Positions 55,048 through 64,000 of a DNA stretch of 64,000 nucleotides are shown here, piece by piece. The stretch spans positions 67,921,371-67,985,370 of the forward strand of contig NC_053393.1 in assembly GCF_905171765.1 (NCBI RefSeq), written 5' to 3'. The translations under genes and the position numbers were made by a program. The number at the start of each line of letters is the position of its first letter. Position 1 is the stretch's first letter. The notes beneath the pieces are model-generated. The model searched no databases. It saw only the letters and a list, made by a program, of their open reading frames with translations, and was not told where the DNA came from. The DNA is from Bufo bufo (taxonomy: Eukaryota; Chordata; Amphibia; Anura; Bufonidae).

Positions 55048-55105
55048 TTCATTATCAGATCTTCCGGGCAACTGTGACACAATCTTCTCCAGGGCTGGTT
55101 TACAA

Positions 55106-55262
55106 TGGTGCTCCAGGCTTTTAATATTGATGACCTATCATCAGGATAGGTCATCAATATCATACAGCGGGGGGGCCGGGTGTCGGACCCCCACTGATCT
55201 GATATTGATGACGTATCCTGAGGAGAGGTCATCAATATTAAAAGCCTGGAGAACCCCTTTAA
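55106..55262. mobile_element. T2-like palindromic MITE
   Basis: GCTCCAGGCTTTTAATATTG at the left, AATATTAAAAGCCTGGAGAA with CCCCTTTAA at the right (TTAA 55259-55262). The centre has GATGACCTATCATCAGGATA and GGTGTCGGACCCCC. Confidence 0.75.
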
Positions 55263-56200
55263 GGAGAAGGTAAACTGGGTAATTACTGCCCAGAGCACCA
55301 ATCTGTTTTTCCTTAGGAACTTCCATGGACTAGTCTCCCATAAGCAGTGGAGAATGCGACCCCTATCTACCTCTGGATACCTTTCGCTACCCTAGACCAC
55401 CAAGAACTGTTTTAATTTAAAAAAAATTTTTTAAAAAAAGTAGTAACACCTCCTACTACAAAGATAGCTTGGGGTACTTAGAGGCCTTCATGATTGATGG
55501 CTAAAAATTGATGGTAGAGTTTTTGTGTCTTGTCTTACCAGTAGTGATGAGTGAAGCCAAGCATCCAAAGTGGAGTTCGGTCCGGATTTTAGGTAAAGTA
55601 AGCACTGTCTGGAACATGACCCTTTTAAATGGCAGCTTCTGTATAGCAATGACATAATTGAACAGATGTTGTGTTTCATGGTTAATGCAGCTCATTCACA
55701 AATAAGGAACAAGCACTTGATGCGTTACTGGAGGAGGTTTTATGCTCTTATCTCTGACAGTAATAGGTTTAGTATTAATATGCCACATCAAAGCACCTTC
55801 ACGATGGTTGCCAGGCAAGCCAAGCCAGCAAGATTACTTATCTTCCTTTCATATAATTGCAAACAACGATTTCCAGTATGGAGCCAAGAGTGCGTGAAAC
55901 AGCTGGAGAGGTGTTTGACCATCTGATGCCTTTTGTCAACCGAATCTGTATGGAAGAAACCTCCAAATTCCTTATTAGGATCGTACAGAAGAGGTTGTCA
56001 ATTGGAGGAACAAGACCCAGGGATCATATTCCAGATACAGCCATAGCTGTTATCCTGAAATAAGGTCAGAGACAACTCTCATGTACCTAACACATCTCCT
56101 TAAAGGGGTTCTCCATTTTGGTCAATCTCTACTTGTTAGAAGGGTTTGCTTCTCCATGGCTTTCCAGTTCTATTGGCCTCTATCTGTACACTGATTCTTG
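55263..56200 (+). other. Unassigned, with two overlapping short frames
   Basis: Frames at 55666-55926 and 55878-56063 (MEPRVRETAGEVFDHLMPF) overlap in different phases. No domain is recognised and no splice context is convincing. TTAAAGGGGTTCTCCATTTT at 56101 is an unpaired T2-type end. Confidence 0.35.
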
Positions 56201-57774
56201 TTAGGCCTCATGCACACGACCGTTTTTTTTTTTTTAAGGTCCGCAAAAACGGGGTCCGTGATCCGTGTCCGTTTTTTCTTCCGTGGGTCTTCCTTGATTT
56301 TTGGAGGATCCACGGACATGAAGAAAAAGTCGTTTTGGTGTCCGCCTGGCCGTGCGGAGCCAAACGGATCCGTCCTGACTTACAATGCAAGTCAATGGGG
56401 ACGGATCCGTTTGACGTTGACACAATATGGTGCAATTGCAAATGGATCCGTCCCCCATTGACTTTCAATGTAAAGTCAGGAGTCCCTATTATACCATCGG
56501 ATCGGAGTTTTCTCCAATCCGATGGTATATTTTAACTTGAAGCGTCCCCATCACCATGGGAACGCCTCTATGTTAGAATATACCATCGGATTTCAGTTAG
56601 ATCATGAAAACTCATATCCGACAGTATATTCTAACACAGAGGCGTTCCCATAGTGATGGGGACGCTTCAAGTTAGAATATACTACGAACTGTGTACATGA
56701 CTGCCCCCTGCTGCCTGGCAGCACCCGATCTCTTACAGGGGGCTGTGATCCGCACAATTAACCCCTCAGGTGCCGCACCTGAGGGGTTAATTGTGCGTAT
56801 CATAGCCCCCTGTAAGAGATCAGGTGCTGCCAGGCAGGGGGGGCACACCCCCCTCCCTCCCCAGTTTTAAATTCATTGGTGGCCAATGTGGCCCCCCTCC
56901 CTCCCCTGTATTGCTGTACATTCATTGGTGGCCAGTGGGCCCCCCCCTCCCTCCCCTGTATTACTGTACATTCATTGGTGGCCAGTGGGCCCCCCCTCCC
57001 TCCCCTGTATTACTGTATATTCATTGGTGGCCAGTGGGCCTCCCCCTCCTAATTAAAATTCCCCCCCCCCCCATCATTGGTGGCAGCGGAGAGTTCCGAT
57101 CGGAGTCCCAGATTAATCGCTGGGACTCCGATCGGTAACCATGGCAACCAGGACGCTACTGCATTGCTTATAGCACAGACCTGTCACTTACCAGTAGGAG
57201 GAGCGCCCGGCCGGTCACAGACATCGCAGGTAAGTATAATGCTTCTAAAAATTGCTAAGTAACCATGGCAACCAGGACTGCAGTAGCGTCCTGGTTGCCA
57301 TGGTTACCGATCGGAGCCCCAGCGATTAAACTGGGACTCCGATCTGAACTCTCCTCTGCCACCAATGATAGGGGGGATTTTAATTAGGAGAGGGGGGGCT
57401 GCACTGGTCACCAATGAATGTACAGTAATACAGGGGAGGGAGGGGGGCCGCACTGGCCACCAATGAATGTACAGTAATACAGGGGAGGGAGGGGGGGCCG
57501 CACTGGCCACCAATGAATGTACAGTAATACAGGGGAGGGGGGGCCCACTGGCCACCAATGAATGTACAGTAATACAGGGGAGGGAGGGGGGCCCACTGGC
57601 CACCAATGAATGTACAGTAATACAAGGGGGGGGGGGGGGCCCGCACTGGCCACAAATTAATGTAATACAGGGGAGGGAGGGCGGTGTGCCCCCTCCTGCC
57701 TGGCAGCACCTGATCTCTTACAGGGGGCTATGATACGCACAATTAACCCCTTAGGTGCGGCACCTGAGGGGTTA

Positions 57775-58434
57775 TATCACGGTCGGCGTGGCTATCACAT
57801 ACGTGACACAGAGGGAGGGAACGAGGAAGGCCCTGCCCAAGTGAGAGGGAAGATGGTGACCCCTGACTCACCTGGCGGCTGGCACCTGGCTGCCCTGACG
57901 TCCCTAGACGGGTTCCTCACCCGTACGCCGATCACGTGCCTAAAGCCCTGGCTTTCCCTGAGCTGAGCCCTAGGTAGTGAACAGGGCGATGGGAACACTA
58001 GTCCGCACCACTAACTCTAAGGGAAAACACCAAGGGGAGGACAGACAACACAGACTCAACATATATTCCCAGGTGGGCGACAACAGGAGACAACAATAAG
58101 CCAAACAGGGATCCGGAGGGTAGCACTCAGGAACGACAACCAGGATTAACCACTCCAGTGGGTCAGTATAGATGTCCAGGCAGGAAGCTCTATAACTGGC
58201 AACTAGAGAAGTGTGAGGGGAGAATATAAGGAGGTAGGGAGTGGCAGACAAGAAACAGCTGAGGAGGAGAAGCTACGGATCCCTGAGAGAGACAAAAAGG
58301 ATAGCAAGGCAAACACAGAAAACAATAACTAAGAAACACCATGATCTTTAGATATAGAGCGCGCAGCCACCCGCTGCGACTTCCTGACCCCGGGTATAAC
58401 GGAGTCAGACGTGGCTCTTGATACCCTCGTGACA
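57775..58434 (-). repeat. 3' LTR of the gypsy element
   Basis: 660 bp, ends TGTCAC and GTGATA on the minus strand. The terminal TA instead of CA makes the inverted ends imperfect. The last 106 bp of the pol frame lie inside it. Confidence 0.92.
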
Positions 58435-61400
58435 GTACCCCCCCTTTCACGAGGGGCCTCCGGACACTCAGGACCAGGTCTCTCCAGATGAGAGGCATGG
58501 AAAGTCTGAATTAACCTGTTGGCGTTTACCTCTGACGCTGGAACCCACATTCTTTCCTCGGGACCGTAACCCCTCCAATGCACAAGATACTGAAGAGAGC
58601 GGCGGACCCGACGAGAATCAACAATTCTGGCTATTTGAAACTCCAGATTACCATCCACAATAACAGGAGGAGGTGGCAGCGGCGATGGTTCTAGAGGTGG
58701 AACATACTTCTTGAGTAACGATTTATGGAAGACGTTATGGATCTTAAAAGTCTGAGGTAGCTCCAGGCGAAAAGCCACAGGGTTAATGACGGCTACTATT
58801 TTATAGGGACCAATGAACCTAGGACCCAGTTTCCAAGAAGGAACCTTCAACTTAATATTCCTAGTAGACAACCACACATAGTCATTCACTCCTAGGTCCG
58901 GACCTGGCGACCGTTTCTTATCGGCCATGCATTTATATTTACCACTCTTTTTTTTCAAGTTAACTTGCACCTTCTTCCATACCGATGAAAGAGATGAAGA
59001 AAACCTTTCCTCTTCGGGAACCCCAGAAGACCCCCCCTCTTTGAAAGTACAAAATTGGGGATGAAAACCGTATGCACCAAGGAATGGTGACTTGCCAGTG
59101 GACTCCTGATAATGATTATTTATGGCAAACTCAGCTAACGGTAAGTATGATGACCACAACTCTTGGTTTTCAGACACAAAACACCTTAAATATGTTTCTA
59201 GGTTTTGGTTGGTACGCTCAGTCTGTCCATTCGACTGAGGATGGAAAGCTGAGGAAAAGGACAAGTGAACCCCCAAACGGGAACAAAAAGCTTTCCAAAA
59301 CTTAGAAATAAACTGGGTTCCCCGATCCGAAACCACATCGGAAGGGACCCCGTGAAGCTTCACGATTTCACTGATAAACACCTGAGCGAGAGTTTTAGCA
59401 TTAGGAAGTGCGGGTAGCGCAATAAAGTGTACCATTTTGCTAAACCTGTCTACTACTACCAAGATAACTGTTTTACCCGCCGACAACGGTAAGTCAGTGA
59501 TGAAATCCATAGACAGATGTGTCCATGGCCTATTGGGAATGAAAAGTGGCAATAAAGACCCTGCTGGACGTGTATGAGAGACTTTCGCGCGTGCACAAGT
59601 AGAACAAGTAGACACGAAATCCATTACATCCTGACGCAACCTTGGCCACCAAAAACGACGAGATAAAAGCTCCAAGGTTGCTTTACTACCCGGGTGTCCA
59701 GCAAGTGCCGAATTATGATGTTCTTTTAATAATTCAAGACGCAGGTTTAACGGTACAAACAATTTCTCTGAGGGGCAAGAGGCCGGGGCGTCCCCCTGAG
59801 CCTCTAACACCTTTCCCTCTAGAACAGAGTGTACAGCAGAGACAACCACTCCTCTTTGTAAAATAGGTACCGGATCACAAACATTACCCCCTCCAGGGAA
59901 ACTACGAGATAATGCGTCTGCCTTGGTATTTTTTGCCCCAGGACGATAGGTGATTACAAAGTTAAATCTGGTAAAGAATAGCGACCACCTAGCTTGTCTA
60001 GGGGTGAGACGTTTAGCCGATTCTAGGTACAGAAGGTTCTTGTGATCCGTAATCACCGTGACGGGGTGGATTGCTCCCTCTAAGAAGTGACGCCACTCTT
60101 CAAGCGCCAGTTTAATCGCCAACAGTTCCCTATTACCAATATCATAATTCTTCTCTGCAGAAGATAATATTTTGGAAAAGAAAGCGCAAGGACGCCATTT
60201 GCCAGGAGACGGACCCTGAGACAATACAGCTCCCACTCCCACCTCTGACGCATCTACCTCGACAATAAAAGGCTGGGAGACATCAGGTTGAATTAGAACA
60301 GGTGCCGAGGTAAACCTCTCCTTTAGAGAGGAAAATGCATCTTTAGCGGCATCAGACCATTTGGAAAAATCCGTCCCCTTCCTAGTCATGTCGGTAAGGG
60401 GTTTAACGATCACTGAATAATTTTTAATGAACTTTCTATAGAAATTAGCGAAACCCAAAAACCGTTGTAGGGCTTTAAGGTTCTCAGGAAGATCCCAATC
60501 TAAAATTGCCTGGACCTTCCCAGGATCCATGCGGAAACCTGAAGCAGATAATAGATATCCCAGGAACTGTAATTCCTGAACAGCGAAGACACATTTTTCA
60601 ATTTTCGCATATAATTTATTCGTCCGTAGGACCTGCAGTACTTGCCTGACATGCACCTCATGTGTTTTCAGATCAGCCAAATAAATTAAGATATCATCTA
60701 GGTATATGACTACAAACCTGCCGATGAGATGACTAAAAATATCATTAACGAAATGTTGGAAGACAGCAGGGGCATTGGTCAGACCGAAAGGCATAACAAG
60801 ATTTTCATAATGCCCCTCAGGGGTGTTAAAAGCTGTCTTCCACTCATCCCCTTCCCTGATACGAATCAGATTGTAGGCACCCCTAAGATCAAGTTTGGAG
60901 AACCACTTAGCACCCGCAATCTGATTAAAAAGGTCAGGAATGAGAGGAAGAGGGTATGGGTCACGGATGGTTATCTGGTTTAACTCACGGAAATCTAAGC
61001 AAGGACGCAGGCCCCCATCTTTCTTTTTAACAAAGAAAAAACGTGCAGCCACGGGTGAAGAAGAGGGTCTGATGTGTCCCTTAGCCAGACTCTCGGAGAT
61101 ATAATCTTTCATGGCTTGTCTCTCGGGACCCGAAAGATTATACAACCTGGACTTGGGTAATTTTGCCCCGGGAATCAGGTTAACCGGGCAATCATAAGGA
61201 CGATGAGGTGGTAGCTTCTGACAACCCTTTTCAGAAAAAACGTCCTCAAAGTCCGAAATAAATGTAGGTAGGGAAGCTATGGAGGCGATTAAGCAATTGT
61301 TATTTAAGCAATTCTCTCTGCAATGCTCACTCCACTCCAATATCTCCCTGGCCTGCCAATCCACCACTGGATTGTGCGCTACCAACCAGGGAAGACCCAA

Positions 61401-61796
61401 TACCACCGGAGAGGGAAGGCCCTCCAGAACGTAACATGAAAGACACTCATTATGGTGGTCCCCTACCCGAAGGTGTAAATTACGAACAATGTGGGTGAGG
61501 TTTCTCTGAGACAGAGAAGCAGAATCTATAGCGAATACGGGAATAGGTCTCTGCAGCGTACAGAGAGACAAACCCATAGTGCGGGCAAAATGGGCATCAA
61601 TCAAGTTTACCCCTGCTCCACTGTCTAGAAAAACAGAAATAGACTCCGTCTTAACACCAAAAACAATGACCGCTGGTAACACAAATTGAGATGTTCGTAT
61701 GGAGGAAACGTATACCCCCCGGCTGACATCCTCCGCACAGCCCGGGGTTAGTAGTTTTCCGATGGTCTTTTGTTTTTGAGAAAGGAGGGACAGACA
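58329..61796 (-). CDS. pol: Gypsy pol polyprotein with chromodomain
   Basis: Open from just after a stop at 61797-61799 to TAG at 58329. It has no convincing ATG, so expression by frameshift from gag is likely. Numbering residues from the codon at 61682 (1117 residues): aspartic protease LDSGAG (19-24); reverse transcriptase with FFVKKKDGGLRPCLDFRELN (216-235), SKLDLRGAYN (262-271), MPFGLTNAP (297-305) and YLDD (327-330); RNase H with EVDASEVGVG (475-484) and ITDHKNL (544-550); integrase HHCC zinc site (H655/H663/C693/C696) and DD35E core (D726, D786, E822); C-terminal chromodomain (about 1014-1064, FQIARIVDSRR and YLVHWRGYGPEERMW). The chromodomain places it among Ty3/gypsy chromoviruses. 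No internal stop is seen, so the enzyme frame looks intact. It ends inside the 3' LTR. Confidence 0.95.
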   Translation of the reverse strand, partial: CLSLLSQKQKTIGKLLTPGCAEDVSRGVYVSSIRTSQFVLPAVIVFGVKTESISVFLDSGAGVNLIDAHFARTMGLSLCTLQRPIPVFAIDSASLSQRNLTHIVRNLHLRVGDHHNECLSCYVLEGLPSPVVLGLPWLVAHNPVVDWQAREILEWSEHCRENCLNNNCLIASIASLPTFISDFEDVFSEKGCQKLPPHRPYDCPVNLIPGAKLPKSRLYNLSGPERQAMKDYISESLAKGHIRPSSSPVAARFFFVKKKDGGLRPCLDFRELNQITIRDPYPLPLIPDLFNQIAGAKWFSKLDLRGAYNLIRIREGDEWKTAFNTPEGHYENLVMPFGLTNAPAVFQHFVNDIFSHLIGRFVVIYLDDILIYLADLKTHEVHVRQVLQVLRTNKLYAKIEKCVFAVQELQFLGYLLSASGFRMDPGKVQAILDWDLPENLKALQRFLGFANFYRKFIKNYSVIVKPLTDMTRKGTDFSKWSDAAKDAFSSLKERFTSAPVLIQPDVSQPFIVEVDASEVGVGAVLSQGPSPGKWRPCAFFSKILSSAEKNYDIGNRELLAIKLALEEWRHFLEGAIHPVTVITDHKNLLYLESAKRLTPRQARWSLFFTRFNFVITYRPGAKNTKADALSRSFPGGGNVCDPVPILQRGVVVSAVHSVLEGKVLEAQGDAPASCPSEKLFVPLNLRLELLKEHHNSALAGHPGSKATLELLSRRFWWPRLRQDVMDFVSTCSTCARAKVSHTRPAGSLLPLFIPNRPWTHLSMDFITDLPLSAGKTVILVVVDRFSKMVHFIALPALPNAKTLAQVFISEIVKLHGVPSDVVSDRGTQFISKFWKAFCSRLGVHLSFSSAFHPQSNGQTERTNQNLETYLRCFVSENQELWSSYLPLAEFAINNHYQESTGKSPFLGAYGFHPQFCTFKEGGSSGVPEEERFSSSLSSVWKKVQVNLKKKSGKYKCMADKKRSPGPDLGVNDYVWLSTRNIKLKVPSWKLGPRFIGPYKIVAVINPVAFRLELPQTFKIHNVFHKSLLKKYVPPLEPSPLPPPPVIVDGNLEFQIARIVDSRRVRRSLQYLVHWRGYGPEERMWVPASEVNANRLIQTFHASHLERPGPECPEAPRERGGTVTRVSRATSDSVIPGVRKSQRVAARSISKDHGVS
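58435..58452 (-). other. Polypurine tract of the gypsy element
   Basis: The minus strand reads GTGAAAGGGGGGGTAC directly before the 3' LTR's TGTCACG. Confidence 0.7.
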
Positions 61797-62595
61797 TTAA
61801 TGAAATGACCCCTCCCCCCACAGAAAAAACAAGCCCCCCCCCCTACGGCGAATCTCGGGAGGACGGACCTGACGAGAAGTTCCGCCTAGCTGCATAGGCT
61901 CATCTAAGTCAGTACAGGCTGACTGTTGCTTGGGAGAGGTAACCAATTGCTCCGGAATTTTCGATCTCTCCCTAAGACGTCTATCTATTCTGATAGAGAG
62001 GGACATAACAGCATCAAGGGAAAGGGGGGTCTCAAACAGCGCCAGTGCATCCTTAACCCTTTCAGATAACCCAGAGCAGAACTGACTCCTGAGAGCCGGG
62101 TCGTTCCACTGAGTATCCGTAGCCCACCTACGGAACTCTGAGCAATATTCCTCTGCTGACCGATCTCCCTGTAGGAGTCTCCGTAACTTCGACTCGGTCA
62201 GGGTCATCATATATGAGACCCAAAGCCCCAAAAAATCCCTCCACTGACCGAAGAGCCTGAGAACCAGGGGGTAACGAGAACGCCCAGGATTGCGGATCCC
62301 CCTGAAGCAGGGAAATGACAATCCCAACCCGCTGTTCTTCATGACCTGAGGAGTAAGGGCGCAACTTAAAATATAATTTGCAGGCCTCACGGAACGTTGC
62401 AAATTTGTCCCTTCCCCCAGAAAATCTGTCGGGAAGAGCAACCTTGGGTTCAGTGACAACCTGGTTACCCATAGCAACCGCTGGGGGTGCGGTCTGCTGC
62501 ATTTGCTGCTGTTGTTGGAGAACAGACGCCTTCAATCCTGCCACCTCCAAAGACAGGCTTTGAAGCTGTTCTGCCAAGGCATCAATAGGATCCAT
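61748..62595 (-). pseudogene. gag: Gypsy gag, interrupted
   Basis: ATG at 62595 (MDPIDALAEQLQSLSLEVAG), a Gln-rich coiled stretch, then a capsid-like part (LPDRFSGGRDKFATFREAC). The reading frame changes near 62190-62200, continues with KLRRLLQGDRSAEEYCSEF, and changes again at the 10-base C-run 61834-61843. The zinc knuckle CFFCGGRGHFINVC (CX2CX4HX4C) is in the third frame and ends at TAA 61750-61748. The pol frame lies at -1 relative to this end and overlaps it by about 50 bp. One of the breaks sits in a homopolymer, so an assembly indel is possible. As given, gag is not translatable as one protein. Confidence 0.85.
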
Positions 62596-62679
62596 ATTGG
62601 ATTCTAAGTAGAGAGAGAAAAAAACAACAAAAAAAACAAAAAAAAAATTAAAGAAAATTTATTTATTTATTTTTTTATT

Positions 62680-62708
62680 TTTTTCCAAGAAGTAAGGGCC
62701 AGTTATAA
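62680..62708 (-). other. Presumed primer-binding region of the gypsy element
   Basis: Downstream of the 5' LTR the minus strand reads TTATAACTGGCCCTTACTTC. A TGG begins eight bases from the LTR edge, further than usual, so the primer tRNA cannot be named and the exact LTR edge may be off by a few bases. Confidence 0.35.
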
Positions 62709-63368
62709 TATCACGGTCGGCGTGGCTATCACATACGTGACACAGAGGGAGGGAACGAGGAAGGCCCTGCCCAAGTGAGAGGGAAGATGGTGACCCCTGA
62801 CTCACCTGGCGGCTGGCACCTGGCTGCCCTGACGTCCCTAGACGGGTTCCTCACCCGTACGCCGATCACGTGCCTAAAGCCCTGGCTTTCCCTGAGCTGA
62901 GCCCTAGGTAGTGAACAGGGCGATGGGAACACTAGTCCGCACCACTAACTCTAAGGGAAAACACCAAGGGGAGGACAGACAACACAGACTCAACATATAT
63001 TCCCAGGTGGGCGACAACAGGAGACAACAATAAGCCCAACAGGGATCCGGAGGGTAGCACACAGGAACAACAACCAGGATTAACCACTCCAGTGGGTCAG
63101 TATAGATGTCCAGGCAGGAAGCTCTATAACTGGCAACTAGAGAAGTGTGAGGGGAGAATATAAGGAGGTAGGGAGTGGCAGACAAGAAACAGCTGAGGAG
63201 GAGAAGCTACGGATCCCTGAGAGAGACAAAACGGATAGCAAGGCAAACACAGAAAACAATAACTAAGAAACACCATGATCTTTAGATATAGAGCGCGCAG
63301 CCACCCGCTGCGACTTCCTGACCCCGGGTATAACGGAGTCAGACGTGGCTCTTGATACCCTCGTGACA
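62709..63368 (-). repeat. 5' LTR of the gypsy element
   Basis: Near-identical to the 3' LTR. Flanked by target copy GGTTA at 63369-63373. Confidence 0.92.
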
Positions 63369-63876
63369 GGTTAATTGTGCGGATCACAGCCCCCTGTAAG
63401 AGATCGGGTGCTGCCAGGCAGCAGGGGGCAGTCATGTACACAGTTCTTAGTATATTCTAACTTGAAGCGTCCCCATCACCATGGGAACGCCTCTGTGTTA
63501 GAATATACTGTCGGATCTGAGTTTTCACGAAGTGAAAACTCAGCTCTAAAAAAGCTTTTATGCAGATGGATCTGCGATCCGTCTGTGTGAAAGTAGCCTA
63601 CGGAAACGGATCACGGACGCGGATGCCAATCTTGTGTGCATCCGTGTTTTTTCACGGACCCATTGACTTGAATGGGTCCGTGAACCGTTGTCCGTCAAAA
63701 AATAGGACAGGTCTATTTTTTGGACGGACAGGAAACACGGATCACGGCCGCAGATGAACAACGGTGCATTTTCCGAGTTTTCAACAGACCCATTGAAAGT
63801 CAATGGGTCCGCAGAAAACACGGAAAACGGAACAACGGCCACGGATGCACACAACGGTCGTGTGCATGAGGCCTTA

Positions 63877-64000
63877 ATCTGCAAAAGTATCTTAGGAAGA
63901 ATTTGTGCCAAACCTGCAAGGAAAAGTGAGGGACAATGCTCATATGAGGGTGGGCTGAAGACCATAAAGTATAAACATAATCAGCTGCCATGGTCTTCAT
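63877..64000. other. Window end, nothing recognised
   Basis: 124 bp beyond the Harbinger-type element. No feature is supported. Confidence 0.4.

Larger units (their letters stand above)
57775..63368 (-). mobile_element. Ty3/gypsy chromovirus-type LTR retrotransposon
   Basis: 5.6-kb minus-strand element. The LTRs are 660 bp (57775-58434 and 62709-63368), reading TGTCACGAGG...CCGTGATA. The TSD is GGTTA (57770-57774 and 63369-63373). It encodes gag and a protease-RT-RNase H-integrase-chromodomain pol. The LTRs differ at only about five positions that I can see (for example near 58099/63033 and 58128/63061), so the insertion is young. Pol is open end to end; gag is broken. Confidence 0.95.
56204..63873. 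mobile_element. PIF/Harbinger-type inverted-repeat element split by a gypsy element
   Basis: Same family as 16742-18592: GGCCTCATGCACACGACCGT ends, TSD TTA (56201-56203 and 63874-63876). About 2.07 kb once the retrotransposon and one GGTTA are removed. The internal array at 56870-57060 and 57360-57660 repeats CATTCATTGGTGGCCAGTG about ten times in opposite orientations. The GAGGGGTTAATTGTGCG segment of the sister copy is where the gypsy element inserted. Confidence 0.87.

Noticed and set aside
55878..56063. 61-codon frame MEPRVRETAGEVFDHLMPF...
   Set aside because: Not recognised, no splice context, overlapped by another frame, and within a repeat-rich stretch. Left as unassigned sequence and not called as a gene.
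59072..60983. Plus-strand frames of 61-84 codons within the gypsy element
   Set aside because: Antisense shadows of pol.

Overview
This window looks like nuclear DNA from an anuran amphibian (frog or toad). It holds one clearly functional host gene in a very repeat-rich background. The host gene is PDP1, pyruvate dehydrogenase phosphatase catalytic subunit 1. Its complete coding sequence lies in a single exon (39390-40979, + strand) with a splice acceptor just upstream. A CpG-rich stretch with CCAAT, GC-box and CRE-like motifs at about 28250-28655, ending in a splice donor, is the best candidate for its promoter and non-coding first exon. That would give an intron of about 10.7 kb. The anuran assignment is an inference from the repeat types: MITEs with TTAA-AGGRR ends, PIF/Harbinger MITEs with TWA target duplications, piggyBac, hAT and Tc1 elements, and a chromodomain Ty3/gypsy element.

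Layout. 1-1223: end of a piggyBac-type transposon with the transposase N-terminus on the minus strand. 1224-4101: an old AT-rich repeat split by a non-autonomous hAT element (1793-3519) with a perfect 8-bp target duplication. 3448-9160: a recent 2.8-kb tandem duplication. It runs from inside the hAT element into a non-autonomous LTR retrotransposon, so that element now has three LTRs (4381-11107, TSD ATCAC, inserted into a Tc1 relic). 12395-12532: palindromic hAT MITE. 13.3-15.2 kb: Tc1 relic. 16742-18592: 1.85-kb Harbinger-type inverted-repeat element. 19.3-25.3 kb: minus-strand hAT relic with a BED finger, carrying a nested Tc1/Sleeping-Beauty-like element (21463-23017). 25.9-28.1 kb: a second diverged hAT copy and a 41-bp minisatellite. 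28.2-41 kb: the PDP1 locus, with 54-bp and 40-bp minisatellites in the presumed intron. 41-56 kb: MITEs and unassigned sequence. 56204-63873: a second Harbinger-type element split by a young chromoviral Ty3/gypsy retrotransposon (57775-63368) with a long open pol frame and a broken gag.

Apart from PDP1 the coding potential belongs to transposons. Many long open frames are by-products of tandem repeats and are not called as genes. Target-site duplications allow many insertions to be placed exactly and the nesting order to be read.
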